DNA of 64,000 nt from Thermohalobaculum sp963822985 (GCA_963822985.1 CAWGJU010000006.1:682001-746000); one strand, 5' to 3'. Shown: positions 20,562 to 29,007, numbered from the stretch's first letter. Translations and numbers: made by a program. The notes: generated by a model not told the origin, from the letters alone.

Positions 20562-21976
20562 TTCTCGGGTCCCTGGAAATAGGTCTCGTACGCGGCGCGC
20601 TCGCGCGTGACCAGGTTCTCGATCCAAACCCGGATATCGGCGCGCTCGGGCGCGATGGCCTGGGGCGCGGTGACGAAGATGCGCAGCTTGCGGGCCCGGT
20701 CGGGGCCGACTTCGACCGTCGAGGCGTCAGCGCCCTCGACGGTCAGGTACATGCCCGGCGCGTCGGCGAGCGAGACGCGGAAGGGTTGCGGCTCGGCGTT
20801 GCGGTTCTGGATGCCGAGGTCATAGCCGTTCCGGATCGAGCCGTCCGACAGCGTGACGAAGACGGGGTTGCGGTCGTGCCGCAGCGTCACGTCGATGGAC
20901 TCCCGCATGAAGAGCGCGACCAGCATGGCGACGCCCACCGCGATCCAGAGCGAGGAGTAGAGGACCGTCCGCGGCCTGAACGCGCGGCGCCAGGCGGGGA
21001 GCGAGGGCTCCCCGGCGCGCTCGAGCTTTTCGTCGGCCAGGCTGCAGTAGTCGATCAGCCCGCGCGGCTTGCCGACCTTGGCCATGATGTCGTCGCAGGC
21101 GTCGATGCATAGCGCGCACGTGATGCAGCCGATCTGCTGGCCGTTGCGGATATCGACGCCCGTGGGGCAGACGGCGACGCAGGCGTTGCAGTCGATGCAG
21201 TCGCCCAGACTTGCGGCCTCGGCGGCCTTGCGATGCTTGCCGCGCGGCTCGCCGCGCCAGTCCTTGTAGGTGACGGTCAGCGAGTTCTCGTCGAGCATCG
21301 CCGCCTGGATCCGCGGCCAGGGACACATGTAGATGCAAACCTGCTCGCGCATGAAGCCGCCAAGCACGAATGTCGTGGCGGTCAGGACGGCGATCGTCGC
21401 ATAGGCGACGGGGTGCGCCTGGCCGGTGAAGAGGTCGACAAGGAGGGTCGGCGCATCGGCGAAATAGAAGATCCAGGCGCCGCCGGTTGCGACCGCGATC
21501 AGCAGCCAGATCGACCATTTCGCGGCGCGGCGGGCGATCTTTTCACGCGTCCAGGACGATTTCAGCAGGCGGAACTGGGCGTTCCGGTCGCCGTCGATCC
21601 AGCGCTCGACATGCTGGTAGAGGTCGACCCAAACCGTCTGCGGGCAGGCATAGCCGCACCAGACCCGGCCGAGCACCGAGGTGAACAGGAAAAGCCCAAG
21701 CCCAGCCATGATCAGCAGGCCGGCGACGTAATAGAACTCGTCCGGCCAGATCTCGATCCAGAAGAAGAAGAAGCGCCGGTTCGCCAGGTCGACCAGAACG
21801 GCCTGGTCCGGCAGATGCGGTCCGCGATCCCAGCGGATCCACGGCGTCAAATAGTAGATCGCAAGCGTGACGCCCATGATCCACCATTTCAAGCGGCGAT
21901 AGAAGCCGCTGACGGCCTTGGGAAAGACGTGCTCGCGCGGAGCGTAGAGCGACGGTTGTGAGGTGCTGACGGGCAC
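20558..21976 (-). CDS. ccoG: cbb3 oxidase accessory protein CcoG (FixG/RdxA), 4Fe-4S membrane protein
   Basis: CcoG is a cupric reductase that supplies Cu(I) for cbb3 oxidase. The 472-residue protein has about five membrane spans, a CxxxCP motif in VWCGYACPQTVW, another Cys pair in CIYMCPWPRIQ, and two ferredoxin-type clusters (CIDCNACVAVCPTG and CITCALCIDACD). The C-terminal IG-like domain (about residue 350 on) is typical. It is the first gene of the assembly operon, with a near-consensus FNR box centred about 85 bp upstream of its ATG. Anaerobic or micro-oxic induction is therefore likely. Confidence 0.95.
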   Translation of the reverse strand: MPVSTSQPSLYAPREHVFPKAVSGFYRRLKWWIMGVTLAIYYLTPWIRWDRGPHLPDQAVLVDLANRRFFFFWIEIWPDEFYYVAGLLIMAGLGLFLFTSVLGRVWCGYACPQTVWVDLYQHVERWIDGDRNAQFRLLKSSWTREKIARRAAKWSIWLLIAVATGGAWIFYFADAPTLLVDLFTGQAHPVAYATIAVLTATTFVLGGFMREQVCIYMCPWPRIQAAMLDENSLTVTYKDWRGEPRGKHRKAAEAASLGDCIDCNACVAVCPTGVDIRNGQQIGCITCALCIDACDDIMAKVGKPRGLIDYCSLADEKLERAGEPSLPAWRRAFRPRTVLYSSLWIAVGVAMLVALFMRESIDVTLRHDRNPVFVTLSDGSIRNGYDLGIQNRNAEPQPFRVSLADAPGMYLTVEGADASTVEVGPDRARKLRIFVTAPQAIAPERADIRVWIENLVTRERAAYETYFQGPEK

Positions 21977-22053
21977 GGGCGTTTCGCCTATCGAATCGAA
22001 CTGCGCCCTTGCGGGCTGGGGTCGGAAACTGGCCCCGTGGCCGATCCGGGGCC

Positions 22054-22067
22054 TTGACCTGAATCAA
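22054..22067. promoter_or_regulatory. FNR/Anr-type box upstream of ccoG
   Basis: The palindrome TTGACCTGAATCAA matches the FNR consensus TTGAT-N4-ATCAA at nine of ten defined positions. It lies between ccoG and fnr, centred about 85 bp before the ccoG ATG and 160 bp before the fnr ATG. It is likely used for the assembly operon, and autoregulation of fnr is possible. Confidence 0.8.
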
Positions 22068-22220
22068 GGGCGGAGCGCCCGGGCTAAGGGTCTAAAAGCG
22101 CCCGCAAATGCACCGATATTTCGGCTGAGCGCGACGCCTGAGAGCGAATGGCCTGCCCGCGGGTGCGGCAGAAGGCGCCAAGGGCTTTCCCCCTCGGTGG
22201 AATCGCTCATATATGATTTC

Positions 22221-23000
22221 ATGACTTCGATCGCTCCGATCCCGGCCCTGCGGCCCGCCTTGGGCAGGGAGGCCGAACGCTGCAGCGGGTGCCCGATCCG
22301 GCATCGCGCCGTCTGCAGCTATTCCGGCCCGGCGGAGCTGGCCGAGCTCGAGCAGGCCAAGTTCTATCGCGAGTACACGCCCGGCCAGGAGATCGTCGGC
22401 GAGGGCGAATCCACCCGGACGCTCGGCTCGATCGTCACGGGCGTGGTCGCGCTGCACAAGAGCCTCGAGGACGGGCGGCGGCAGATCGTCGGCCTGCTGT
22501 TCCCCTCGGACTTCGTCGGCCGGCCGCTGCGGCCCGTGGCGCCCTACGAGGCCGTGGCGGTGACGGACGTCCGCATGTGCCTGTTCCGGCGCAGCCAGTT
22601 CGAGGACATCCTGTCGCGCAAGCCCAGCCTCGAGCGCCGGCTGCTGGAGATGATGCTGGACGAGCTCGACGCCGCGCGCGACTGGATGCTGTTGCTGGGC
22701 CGCAAATCGGCGCGTGAGAAGGTGGCGAGCTTTCTGATGATCCTGGCGCGCCGCGCCGCCGCGCTGGAGAACCGCTCGGTGCGCGACAGGGGCGAGTTCC
22801 CAATCCCGCTGTCGCGCGAGGCGATCTCGGAATATCTGGGCCTGACCATCGAGACGGTCAGCCGCCAGCTGACGGCGCTGCGCAAGGCCGGGATCATCGA
22901 GCTGCACGGCGCCCGCTCGGTGTCGCTGACCGATCACGATGCTCTGGCCGAGCTGGCCGGCGAGGAGCATGGCCAGGACGGGCAGCTGTCGCGCGCCTGA
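22221..23000 (+). CDS. FNR/FnrN-type oxygen-sensing transcription regulator
   Basis: A 259-residue Crp/Fnr-family regulator. The N-terminal cysteine cluster CSGCPIRHRAVC (residues about 20-31) and a further Cys in DVRMCLFRR match the four-Cys set that binds the oxygen-labile [4Fe-4S] cluster in FNR. A cNMP-type beta-barrel follows. The HTH reads SREAISEYLGLTIETVSRQLTALRKAG, where E-x3-SR is the FNR recognition pattern for TTGAT half-sites. The ATG at 22221 is the best start. It lies between two oxidase transcription units, all with FNR boxes, so it almost certainly controls them. Confidence 0.93.
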   Translation: MTSIAPIPALRPALGREAERCSGCPIRHRAVCSYSGPAELAELEQAKFYREYTPGQEIVGEGESTRTLGSIVTGVVALHKSLEDGRRQIVGLLFPSDFVGRPLRPVAPYEAVAVTDVRMCLFRRSQFEDILSRKPSLERRLLEMMLDELDAARDWMLLLGRKSAREKVASFLMILARRAAALENRSVRDRGEFPIPLSREAISEYLGLTIETVSRQLTALRKAGIIELHGARSVSLTDHDALAELAGEEHGQDGQLSRA

Positions 23001-23027
23001 CGCGCGGGGCTCGAGCCCATGGCTTCG

Positions 23028-23041
23028 TTGATCCTGATCAA
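23028..23041. promoter_or_regulatory. Consensus FNR box upstream of the Usp gene
   Basis: TTGATCCTGATCAA is an exact match to TTGAT-N4-ATCAA. Its centre is about 71 bp before the Usp start codon. At the usual -41.5 activating position it would place the transcript start about 30 nt before the ATG. Confidence 0.85.
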
Positions 23042-23105
23042 GGTGGCCGCGCTCGCGGCCGGCTAGGCGCTTGCCCGATCGTTTCGCTGGGCAAGGAGCC
23101 GATGC

Positions 23106-23936
23106 ATGGCCGTGAAGAACATCCTCGTCGCCTTCGACGGCGCCGAGCCGTCGCAGAGCGCGCTCGCCCTGGCCGTCCAGGTCGCCGAGCGGCACGATGC
23201 GCACCTGACCGGGCTGCTGACCCAGCCGCTGCCGCTCTATGCCGCGCCGAACGGCGCCTGGCTTCCCGTCGAGACCATGGAGATGCTGATCGCGCGCGAG
23301 AAGGAGCGCGCCGACGGCATCCGCCGGCAGTTCCACGAGCGCTGCGCCGCCGAGGGCATGACCGAGCGCACCTCGTTCTTCGCCGTGCAGGGCCCGGCCG
23401 ACATCCGGTTTTCCGAGTTCGCGCTGAGCTATGATCTGGTGGTCATGGGTCAGCCGCGCGGCGATGTCTGGGAGCCGCTGCGCGAGCCGCATCCCGACAC
23501 GGTGGCGTTGACGAGTGGCCGGCCGGTGCTGGTCGCCCCACGCACCCTGCACCTGGGCGCGCTTCAGAACGGGGCAGTGCTGGCATGGGACGGGCAGCGC
23601 GCAGCCGCGCGGGCGCTGGGCGACGCCCTGGCGACGCTGATCAACGACGGGCCGCTGACCGTGCTGCATGTCGGCGACAGCGACGCCCAGGTGCGCCAGC
23701 CCGGCCGCGACGTCATGGAGCATCTGAGCCGCCACGGCATTCATGCCGAGTTCCTGGCCCTGCCGCCCGCCGGGCGGCCGATCGCCGAGATCCTGCTCGA
23801 GATCGCCGAGGTCTCGGGCTCGGGGCTGCTGGTCATGGGCGCCTACGAGCATTCGCGCCTGGGCGAGGCGCTGTTCGGCGGCCCGACCCGCGACGTGCTG
23901 CGCCAGGCCAAGATCCCGGTGCTGGTGGCGCATTGA
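23106..23936 (+). CDS. Universal stress protein, tandem two-domain
   Basis: A 276-residue protein with two Usp domains. Domain 1 starts MAVKNILVAFDGAEPSQ. Domain 2 (from about residue 155) ends LLVMGAYEHSRLGEALFGG, followed by TRDVL, which keeps the G-x2-G-x9-G(S/T)-like ATP loop in relaxed form. Tandem Usp proteins next to cbb3 and FNR genes are common in proteobacteria and are induced under low oxygen. A perfect FNR box upstream supports that here. The exact role is unknown. It is monocistronic, followed by an 80-bp region holding the next FNR box and ending ahead of ccoN. Confidence 0.88.
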   Translation: MAVKNILVAFDGAEPSQSALALAVQVAERHDAHLTGLLTQPLPLYAAPNGAWLPVETMEMLIAREKERADGIRRQFHERCAAEGMTERTSFFAVQGPADIRFSEFALSYDLVVMGQPRGDVWEPLREPHPDTVALTSGRPVLVAPRTLHLGALQNGAVLAWDGQRAAARALGDALATLINDGPLTVLHVGDSDAQVRQPGRDVMEHLSRHGIHAEFLALPPAGRPIAEILLEIAEVSGSGLLVMGAYEHSRLGEALFGGPTRDVLRQAKIPVLVAH

Positions 23937-24015
23937 AGCGCCTGCCGCCGCCGCTCCGCGAGGAGGCGCAGAACCCAATTGGCGCGGCGGGGCGCCGGCG
24001 CCTGGTCGCGATGAC

Positions 24016-24029
24016 TTGACCGGGATCAA
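24016..24029. promoter_or_regulatory. FNR box upstream of ccoN
   Basis: TTGACCGGGATCAA differs from the FNR consensus at one half-site base. The centre is about 71 bp before the ccoN ATG, the same spacing as at the Usp gene. This gives a predicted promoter for the ccoN-orf-ccoO-ccoQ-ccoP operon. Confidence 0.8.
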
Positions 24030-24093
24030 ATCGGCGCGGCGCGGGCCGTGACAGACAGGCTCCGGGGCGCATCCCGAAGGATTGGAGAAGAAG

Positions 24094-25725
24094 ATGGGGA
24101 CCGCGGTCAAACTTGGCCTTCTGGGCATCGTGATAGTGCTGGGGGCGCTGGGCGCGAACTGGGGGCATGACGTCGCCTACCGGGTGAACGCGCTCGTCGT
24201 TATGCTGGCGGCCGGCGTCGGCTTCTTCTGGGTGATGGGCCGCGACCCCGAGGCGCCGATGCCGAACGGGCACGGGGCGCCGGCGACGGGCTATATGGAC
24301 GACGTGGTGCGCGCCGGCGTGATCGCCACGGCGCTGTGGGGCGTGGTCGGCTTTCTGGCCGGCACCTACATCGCCTTCGAGCTGGCCTTCCCCGTGCTGA
24401 ACTGGGACCTGCCCTGGACGTCGTTCGGGCGGCTGCGTCCGCTGCACACCTCGGCCGTCATCTTCGCCTTTGGCGGCAATGCGCTGATCATGACCAGCTT
24501 CTATGTCGTGCAGCGCACCTGCGCCGCGCGGCTCTGGGGCGGCAACCTCGCCTGGTTCGTCTTCTGGGGCTACCAACTCGTCATCGTGCTGGCGGCGACC
24601 GGCTATGTCTTCGGCGGCACGCAAAGCCGCGAATACGCCGAGCCGGTCTGGTATGTCGATATCCTGCTGACGATCGTCTGGGTCGCCTATCTGGCGGTCT
24701 TCCTGGGCACGATCATCAAGCGCAAGGAGCCGCATATCTACGTCGCCAACTGGTTCTACCTCGCCTTCATCGTGACGGTCGCGATGCTGCACGTGGTGAA
24801 CAACGCGGCGGTGCCGGTCTCGGTGCTGGGCAGCCAGTCCTATTCGGCCTTCTCGGGCGTGCAGGACGCGCTGACGCAGTGGTGGTACGGCCACAACGCG
24901 GTCGGCTTCTTCCTGACGGCGGGTTTCTTGGGCATGATGTACTATTTCGTGCCGAAGCAGGCCGAGCGCCCCATCTACAGCTACAAGCTTTCGATCATTC
25001 ATTTCTGGGCGCTAATCTTCCTCTATATCTGGGCGGGGCCGCACCATCTGCACTACACTGCGCTGCCCGACTGGGCGCAGACGCTGGGCATGGTGTTCTC
25101 GATCATGCTGTGGATGCCCAGCTGGGGCGGCATGATCAACGGGCTGATGACGCTGCAGGGCGCCTGGGACAAGCTGCGCACGGACCCGGTGATGCGCATG
25201 CTGGTGGTCAGCGTCGGCTTCTACGGCATGGCCACCTTCGAGGGGCCGATGATGTCGATCCGGGCCGTCAACTCGCTCAGCCACTACACCGACTGGACGA
25301 TCGGGCACGTGCATTCGGGCGCGCTCGGCTGGAACGGCATGATCACCTTCGGCGCGCTCTACTTCCTGGTGCCGCGCCTGTGGGGCGCCCGGCGGCTCTA
25401 CTCGCTGTCACTGGTCTCCTGGCACTTCTGGTTGGCGACGATCGGCATCGTCCTCTACGCGGCCTCGATGTGGGTGACGGGCATCATGGAGGGGCTGATG
25501 TGGCGCGAGGTCGACGCGCACGGGTTCCTGGTGAACTCGTTCGCCGACACGGTGGCCGCCAAGATGCCGATGTACATCGTCCGCGCCATGGGCGGCGTGC
25601 TCTACCTGGCGGGCGCGGTCATCATGCTCTGGAACCTCTGGCAGACCATGCAGCGGCGCGTCCGCGGCAGCGAGATTGGCGCGGCGACCGGCGCGCTGGC
25701 CGTCGGCGGGGAGGCACGGGCATGA
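24094..25725 (+). CDS. ccoN: cbb3-type cytochrome c oxidase subunit I
   Basis: The catalytic heme-copper subunit, which reduces oxygen at a high-affinity heme b3-CuB centre and pumps protons. The 543-residue protein has about 12-14 membrane spans. Ligand His are visible in RLRPLHTSAVIF, in HHLHYTALPDW (CuB His pair) and in IGHVHSGALGWNG. I choose the ATG at 24094 because GGAGAAG sits just upstream; the TTG at 24082 overlaps that site. The stop overlaps the start of a small ORF (ATGA). First gene of the oxidase operon. Confidence 0.96.
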   Translation: MGTAVKLGLLGIVIVLGALGANWGHDVAYRVNALVVMLAAGVGFFWVMGRDPEAPMPNGHGAPATGYMDDVVRAGVIATALWGVVGFLAGTYIAFELAFPVLNWDLPWTSFGRLRPLHTSAVIFAFGGNALIMTSFYVVQRTCAARLWGGNLAWFVFWGYQLVIVLAATGYVFGGTQSREYAEPVWYVDILLTIVWVAYLAVFLGTIIKRKEPHIYVANWFYLAFIVTVAMLHVVNNAAVPVSVLGSQSYSAFSGVQDALTQWWYGHNAVGFFLTAGFLGMMYYFVPKQAERPIYSYKLSIIHFWALIFLYIWAGPHHLHYTALPDWAQTLGMVFSIMLWMPSWGGMINGLMTLQGAWDKLRTDPVMRMLVVSVGFYGMATFEGPMMSIRAVNSLSHYTDWTIGHVHSGALGWNGMITFGALYFLVPRLWGARRLYSLSLVSWHFWLATIGIVLYAASMWVTGIMEGLMWREVDAHGFLVNSFADTVAAKMPMYIVRAMGGVLYLAGAVIMLWNLWQTMQRRVRGSEIGAATGALAVGGEARA

Positions 25726-25994
25726 CCGGCCGCCCCACCGAGCCCCGTGAGCCCAGCGGCTTTCCGGCCCCGTGGATGCCCGACGGTGACGGCGCCGCGC
25801 TCTGCCGCCGGTTCTGCCGCAGCCTCGCCCGGGCCGGCACGGGCGACCCCGTCCGCGGCCGCCCCGTCAGCTGGGACGGCATCGCGCTCTGCCGCCGGTT
25901 CTGTCGGGGCTTCGCCGCCCGCCAACCCGTCATCGTCGTGCGCCGGCCCCGACGCCCAATCTGCCGCCGCGCCCCCACGGAGAGCCTGCAATGA
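25722..25994 (+). CDS. Unrecognised 90-residue Arg/Cys-rich protein between ccoN and ccoO
   Basis: I know of no family for this ORF. Its ATG overlaps the ccoN stop (ATGA, 25722-25725) and its stop overlaps the ccoO ATG (ATGA, 25991-25994), so it fills the gap exactly and is in register for coupled translation. Third codon positions are strongly G/C, as in real genes here. The protein has a duplicated unit 29 residues apart: GAALCRRFCRSLA (residues 24-36) and GIALCRRFCRGFA (53-65), each preceded by Trp and Asp-Gly. There are five Cys (28, 32, 57, 61, 81) and about 21 Arg. No signal or membrane span is seen. Paired C-x3-C motifs could bind metal or heme, but that is a guess. The DNA holds a 20-nt exact repeat (25797-25816, 25884-25903). 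Confidence 0.6.
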   Translation: MTGRPTEPREPSGFPAPWMPDGDGAALCRRFCRSLARAGTGDPVRGRPVSWDGIALCRRFCRGFAARQPVIVVRRPRRPICRRAPTESLQ

Positions 25995-26866
25995 CGAACG
26001 ACCCGAATGAACCCAAAGGGCCGAGTGGGCCGAGCGGGCCCAAGCACGAGGACGTCGTCGCGACGCCCGAGACCAGCGACGAGGTCAAGGGGGTCAAGGA
26101 CCTGCCCGAGCACCTGCCGCACGAGCTGCCGCATCACAGCTGGTGGTTCCGCCACCACGGCAAGATCGAGCGCAACGCCACGCTGCTGCTGGTCCTGTCG
26201 TTTGTCGTCGTGGCGGTCGGCGGCATCGTCGAGATTGCGCCGCTGTTCTACCTGCAGAACACGATCGAGAAGGTCGAGGGCATGCGGCCCTATTCGCCCC
26301 TCGAGCTGGCCGGCCGGCAGATCTATGTCCGCGAGGGCTGCTATGTCTGCCACAGCCAGATGATCCGGCCGATGCGCGACGAGGTCGAGCGCTATGGCCA
26401 CTACAGCCTCGCCGCCGAGTCGATGTACGACCACCCCTTCCAGTGGGGCTCGAAGCGCACCGGGCCGGATCTGGCGCGCGTCGGCGGCCGCTATTCGGAC
26501 GAGTGGCACATCGACCACATGCACGACCCGCGCGCGCTCGTCCCCGAGTTGATCATGCCGGCCTATCCGTGGCTGGCCGAGACGCGGCTCGACTTCGAGC
26601 ACATCGCCGACCACCTGCGCACCAACGTCGCCGTCGGCGTGCCCTATGACGACGAGATGATCGCCAACGCGGCCAGGGACGTCTACGCCCAGGTCAATCC
26701 GGACCATGACGGGGTGGACGCGCTGCTGGCGCGCTATCCCAAGGCGCAGGTGCGCAATTTCGACGGTCGGCCCGAGATCACCGAGCTCGATGCGCTGATC
26801 GCCTATCTGCAGATGCTGGGCACGCTGGTCGACTTCTCGACCTTCGACGTCAGCGAAACGCGCTGA
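25991..26866 (+). CDS. ccoO: cbb3-type oxidase subunit II, mono-heme cytochrome c
   Basis: CcoO passes electrons from CcoP to the CcoN active site. The 291-residue protein has an N-terminal extension of about 45 residues rich in Pro, Glu and His, one membrane anchor (LLLVLSFVVVAVGGIVEIAPLF, from about residue 62), the family motif GRQIYVREGCYVCHSQMIRP with the CxxCH heme site, and ESMYDHPFQWGSKRTGPDLAR. The extension is longer than usual. The start at 25991 is supported by the ATGA overlap with the preceding small ORF. The heme requires the Ccm system, part of which is encoded at 6-7.4 kb. Confidence 0.95.
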   Translation: MTNDPNEPKGPSGPSGPKHEDVVATPETSDEVKGVKDLPEHLPHELPHHSWWFRHHGKIERNATLLLVLSFVVVAVGGIVEIAPLFYLQNTIEKVEGMRPYSPLELAGRQIYVREGCYVCHSQMIRPMRDEVERYGHYSLAAESMYDHPFQWGSKRTGPDLARVGGRYSDEWHIDHMHDPRALVPELIMPAYPWLAETRLDFEHIADHLRTNVAVGVPYDDEMIANAARDVYAQVNPDHDGVDALLARYPKAQVRNFDGRPEITELDALIAYLQMLGTLVDFSTFDVSETR

Positions 26867-26873
26867 GGGGCCC

Positions 26874-27074
26874 ATGGACACCTACACGCTTCTGCGACAC
26901 TTCGCCGACAGCTGGGCGCTGCTGGCCATGATGCTGGCCTTCCTGGCCGTCGTCCTCTGGGCGCTCAGGCCCGGCTCGCGCGCCCTGCACCGCGACACGG
27001 CCCAGATCCCCCTGCGCAACGACCGGCTGCCGGAGAGCGATCCGGCCGCGGGCGACCGGAGCACCGAGAGATGA
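26874..27074 (+). CDS. ccoQ: cbb3-type oxidase subunit CcoQ
   Basis: A 66-residue single-span protein. MDTYTLLRHFADSWALLAMMLAF leads into FLAVVLWALRPGSR, the usual CcoQ pattern with a cytosolic basic tail. CcoQ stabilises the oxidase complex. It starts 7 bp after ccoO with a GAGGGG ribosome site, and its stop overlaps the ccoP start by 4 bp. Confidence 0.88.
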   Translation: MDTYTLLRHFADSWALLAMMLAFLAVVLWALRPGSRALHRDTAQIPLRNDRLPESDPAAGDRSTER

Positions 27075-27964
27075 CGAACGATCCCAAGAAGACCGCCACG
27101 GGCTCGACCGGCCGCGAGACCGATGCCGAGACCGGCACCGCGACGACCGGCCACGAATGGGACGGCATCAAGGAGTTGGACACGCCCCTGCCGCGCTGGT
27201 GGCTGTGGACCTTCTACGCCACCATCGTCTGGGCGTTCGGCTATGTGATCGCCTATCCGGCGATACCGCTGATCAACCAGGCGACGCAGGGCGTGCTCGG
27301 CTACTCCACGCGGTCCGAGTTCGAGCGGACCGTCGCCGCGCACGAGGCGGCGAACGCCGATGTCCTGGCGCGCGTCGCCGCGGCCGATTTCGGCCAGATC
27401 GGCGCCGATCCCGATCTCGACGCCTTTGCCCGGGCGGGCGGCGCCGCGCTTTTCCGCACCAATTGCTCGCAGTGCCACGGCGCGGGGGCCGCGGGGGCGT
27501 CCGGCTATCCGAACCTACTCGACGACGAGTGGCTGTGGGGCGGCACCGAGGAGGCGATCTACACCACGCTGCAGCATGGCATCCGTTGGGAAGACGATCC
27601 CGACACGCGCTACAGCGAGATGCCGAACTTCGGCGCCGACGGCATCCTGACGCGGCCGCAGATGGAGGCGCTGGCCGATCATGTGCTGTCGCTCTCGGGC
27701 CAGGCCGAGCCGAACGCGGAGGGCGCCGAGCTGTTCGCCGACAACTGCGCCGCCTGCCATGGCGAGAACGGCGAGGGCCTGCAGGATATGGGCGCGCCGA
27801 ACCTCGCCGACGCGATCTGGCTCTATGGCGGCACCAGGGAGTCGATCCTGACCCAGCTGACCCGCGCGCGCCACGGCGTGATGCCGGCCTGGAGCAGCCG
27901 CCTGAACGAGGCCGAACTCAAGCAGCTGGCGCACTACGTGCACGGCCTCGGCGGCGGCGAATAG
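27071..27964 (+). CDS. ccoP: cbb3-type oxidase subunit III, di-heme cytochrome c
   Basis: CcoP accepts electrons from soluble cytochrome c. The 297-residue protein has a cytosolic N-terminus ending HEWDGIKELDTPLPRWWLWTF, the canonical CcoP motif. A membrane span (YATIVWAFGYVIAYPAIPL) follows, then two cytochrome c domains with CSQCHG and CAACHG sites. The distal Met of domain 2 is in HGVMPAWSSRL. It closes the oxidase operon and is followed by a strong hairpin. Confidence 0.95.
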   Translation: MTNDPKKTATGSTGRETDAETGTATTGHEWDGIKELDTPLPRWWLWTFYATIVWAFGYVIAYPAIPLINQATQGVLGYSTRSEFERTVAAHEAANADVLARVAAADFGQIGADPDLDAFARAGGAALFRTNCSQCHGAGAAGASGYPNLLDDEWLWGGTEEAIYTTLQHGIRWEDDPDTRYSEMPNFGADGILTRPQMEALADHVLSLSGQAEPNAEGAELFADNCAACHGENGEGLQDMGAPNLADAIWLYGGTRESILTQLTRARHGVMPAWSSRLNEAELKQLAHYVHGLGGGE

Positions 27965-28037
27965 AGGCCTGCGGCGTCATTCCCGCGGGCTCGCGGGTCT
28001 CGGGCGGCAGCGCGCGCTCGACAGCGTTCGGGGGAGG

Positions 28038-28065
28038 GGAGGGGCGCCGGCTTCGGCGCCCCTCC
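28038..28065 (+). terminator. Hairpin after ccoP
   Basis: GGAGGGGCGCCG and CGGCGCCCCTCC form a 12-bp G+C-rich stem around a GCTT loop, 74 bp after the ccoP stop. No clear T-run follows, so it may be an RNA-end stabiliser rather than a classic intrinsic terminator. Confidence 0.5.
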
Positions 28066-28236
28066 TGCGTCCGTATCGCCCCCTGGAGCCCGATGACACG
28101 GCGCGCTTGCGGCCACGCCCGAACCGCTGGGAAAGGAGTGGCCGCCGGGGGCGGTCGGGACCATATGATGGCTGCGACGGCAGCCGGCGGGGCTGGGCGG
28201 GTCGATCGGAGCGGACTGGCGGGACGGGAGCTGGGG

Positions 28237-28806
28237 ATGCGCAAGGCGCTGAAGATCCTGCACACGGTGGCGGCGGCCGGCCTGATCGGCGGGCTCGCCT
28301 GCTACATGGTCCTGCTGCTGGCCCATCCGCAGGACACGCCGGCCTCCTATGCGGGCTTGCGCCAGGCGATTGGCGCGATCGGCAACTATCTGCTGATCCC
28401 GTCGCTGGGGCTGGCGCTGGTTTCAGGCCTATTCTCGATGGCGGTGCATGCGCCTTTCGTCAATCAGGGTTGGGCCTGGCTGAAGGCGGGCCTGGGCATC
28501 CTGATGTTCCGGGGCGTGCTGATGCTGGTCGGCTCGATGGCCGACTACGCGGCCGTCGTCGCGCGCCGGATCGCCGACGGCGAGGCGGAGCGGCGGGTGC
28601 TAGACACAGCGCTCGCGCACGAATGGCAAGTGCTCGGGATGGTCATGGCGCTCTCGGTCGCCAATGTCGTGCTGGGGGTCTGGCGGCCGCGCTTCGCGAT
28701 GTCGGCGCGCCCCGCCGCAGGGCGCGAACCCGAGCGCGCGCCCCGGCCGTCCGCCGACCACCGCGGCCCGGCCGCGACCGGTGAAGGCGCGCGCAGGGCG
28801 GCATAG
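28237..28806 (+). CDS. Four-span membrane protein, DUF2269-like
   Basis: A 189-residue protein with four hydrophobic segments (around residues 5-28, 45-70, 80-100 and 125-145) and a charged, Pro/Arg-rich tail. The start LKILHTVAAAGLIGGL resembles DUF2269/CopD-like membrane proteins, in which an early His in a helix is common, but the match is only by eye. The start at 28237 has a GGGAGCTGGGG ribosome site. It is downstream of the cbb3 operon, separated by the hairpin and a 272-bp gap, so it is probably transcribed on its own. Function unknown. Confidence 0.6.
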   Translation: MRKALKILHTVAAAGLIGGLACYMVLLLAHPQDTPASYAGLRQAIGAIGNYLLIPSLGLALVSGLFSMAVHAPFVNQGWAWLKAGLGILMFRGVLMLVGSMADYAAVVARRIADGEAERRVLDTALAHEWQVLGMVMALSVANVVLGVWRPRFAMSARPAAGREPERAPRPSADHRGPAATGEGARRAA

Positions 28807-29007
28807 ACCGGGCGGCCCGGAGCAGCGATCGCGGCGATCGGGTGGTTGACGCCGCGCCAGGGGCAGCAGGGTTCCTGTGACTCGGGTACTCGGTTACAAT
28901 TCGTACCCCGAGCCACGGCGACAACAGGATAGTCGAGCCTCAAGACGACCGTCGAGCAGCCCATTCATCACCACCCCGTGGCTCGTGCAATCACAGGGAA
29001 GGGAAGG

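Noticed and set aside
24082..24093. TTG start for ccoN at 24082
   Set aside because: It overlaps the GGAGAAG ribosome site that serves the ATG at 24094.
22092..24128. 678-codon frame antisense to fnr and the Usp gene
   Set aside because: It crosses two well-supported genes and two FNR boxes and has no recognisable motif.
25722..25994. The ccoN-ccoO ORF as CcoH or CcoQ
   Set aside because: CcoH and CcoQ are both found elsewhere in the locus, and this protein has no membrane span.
28881..28912. Inverted repeat before the secreted-protein gene as a terminator
   Set aside because: The stem is imperfect, the loop is about 13 nt and no T-run follows. It could equally be an operator, so I did not list it as a feature.
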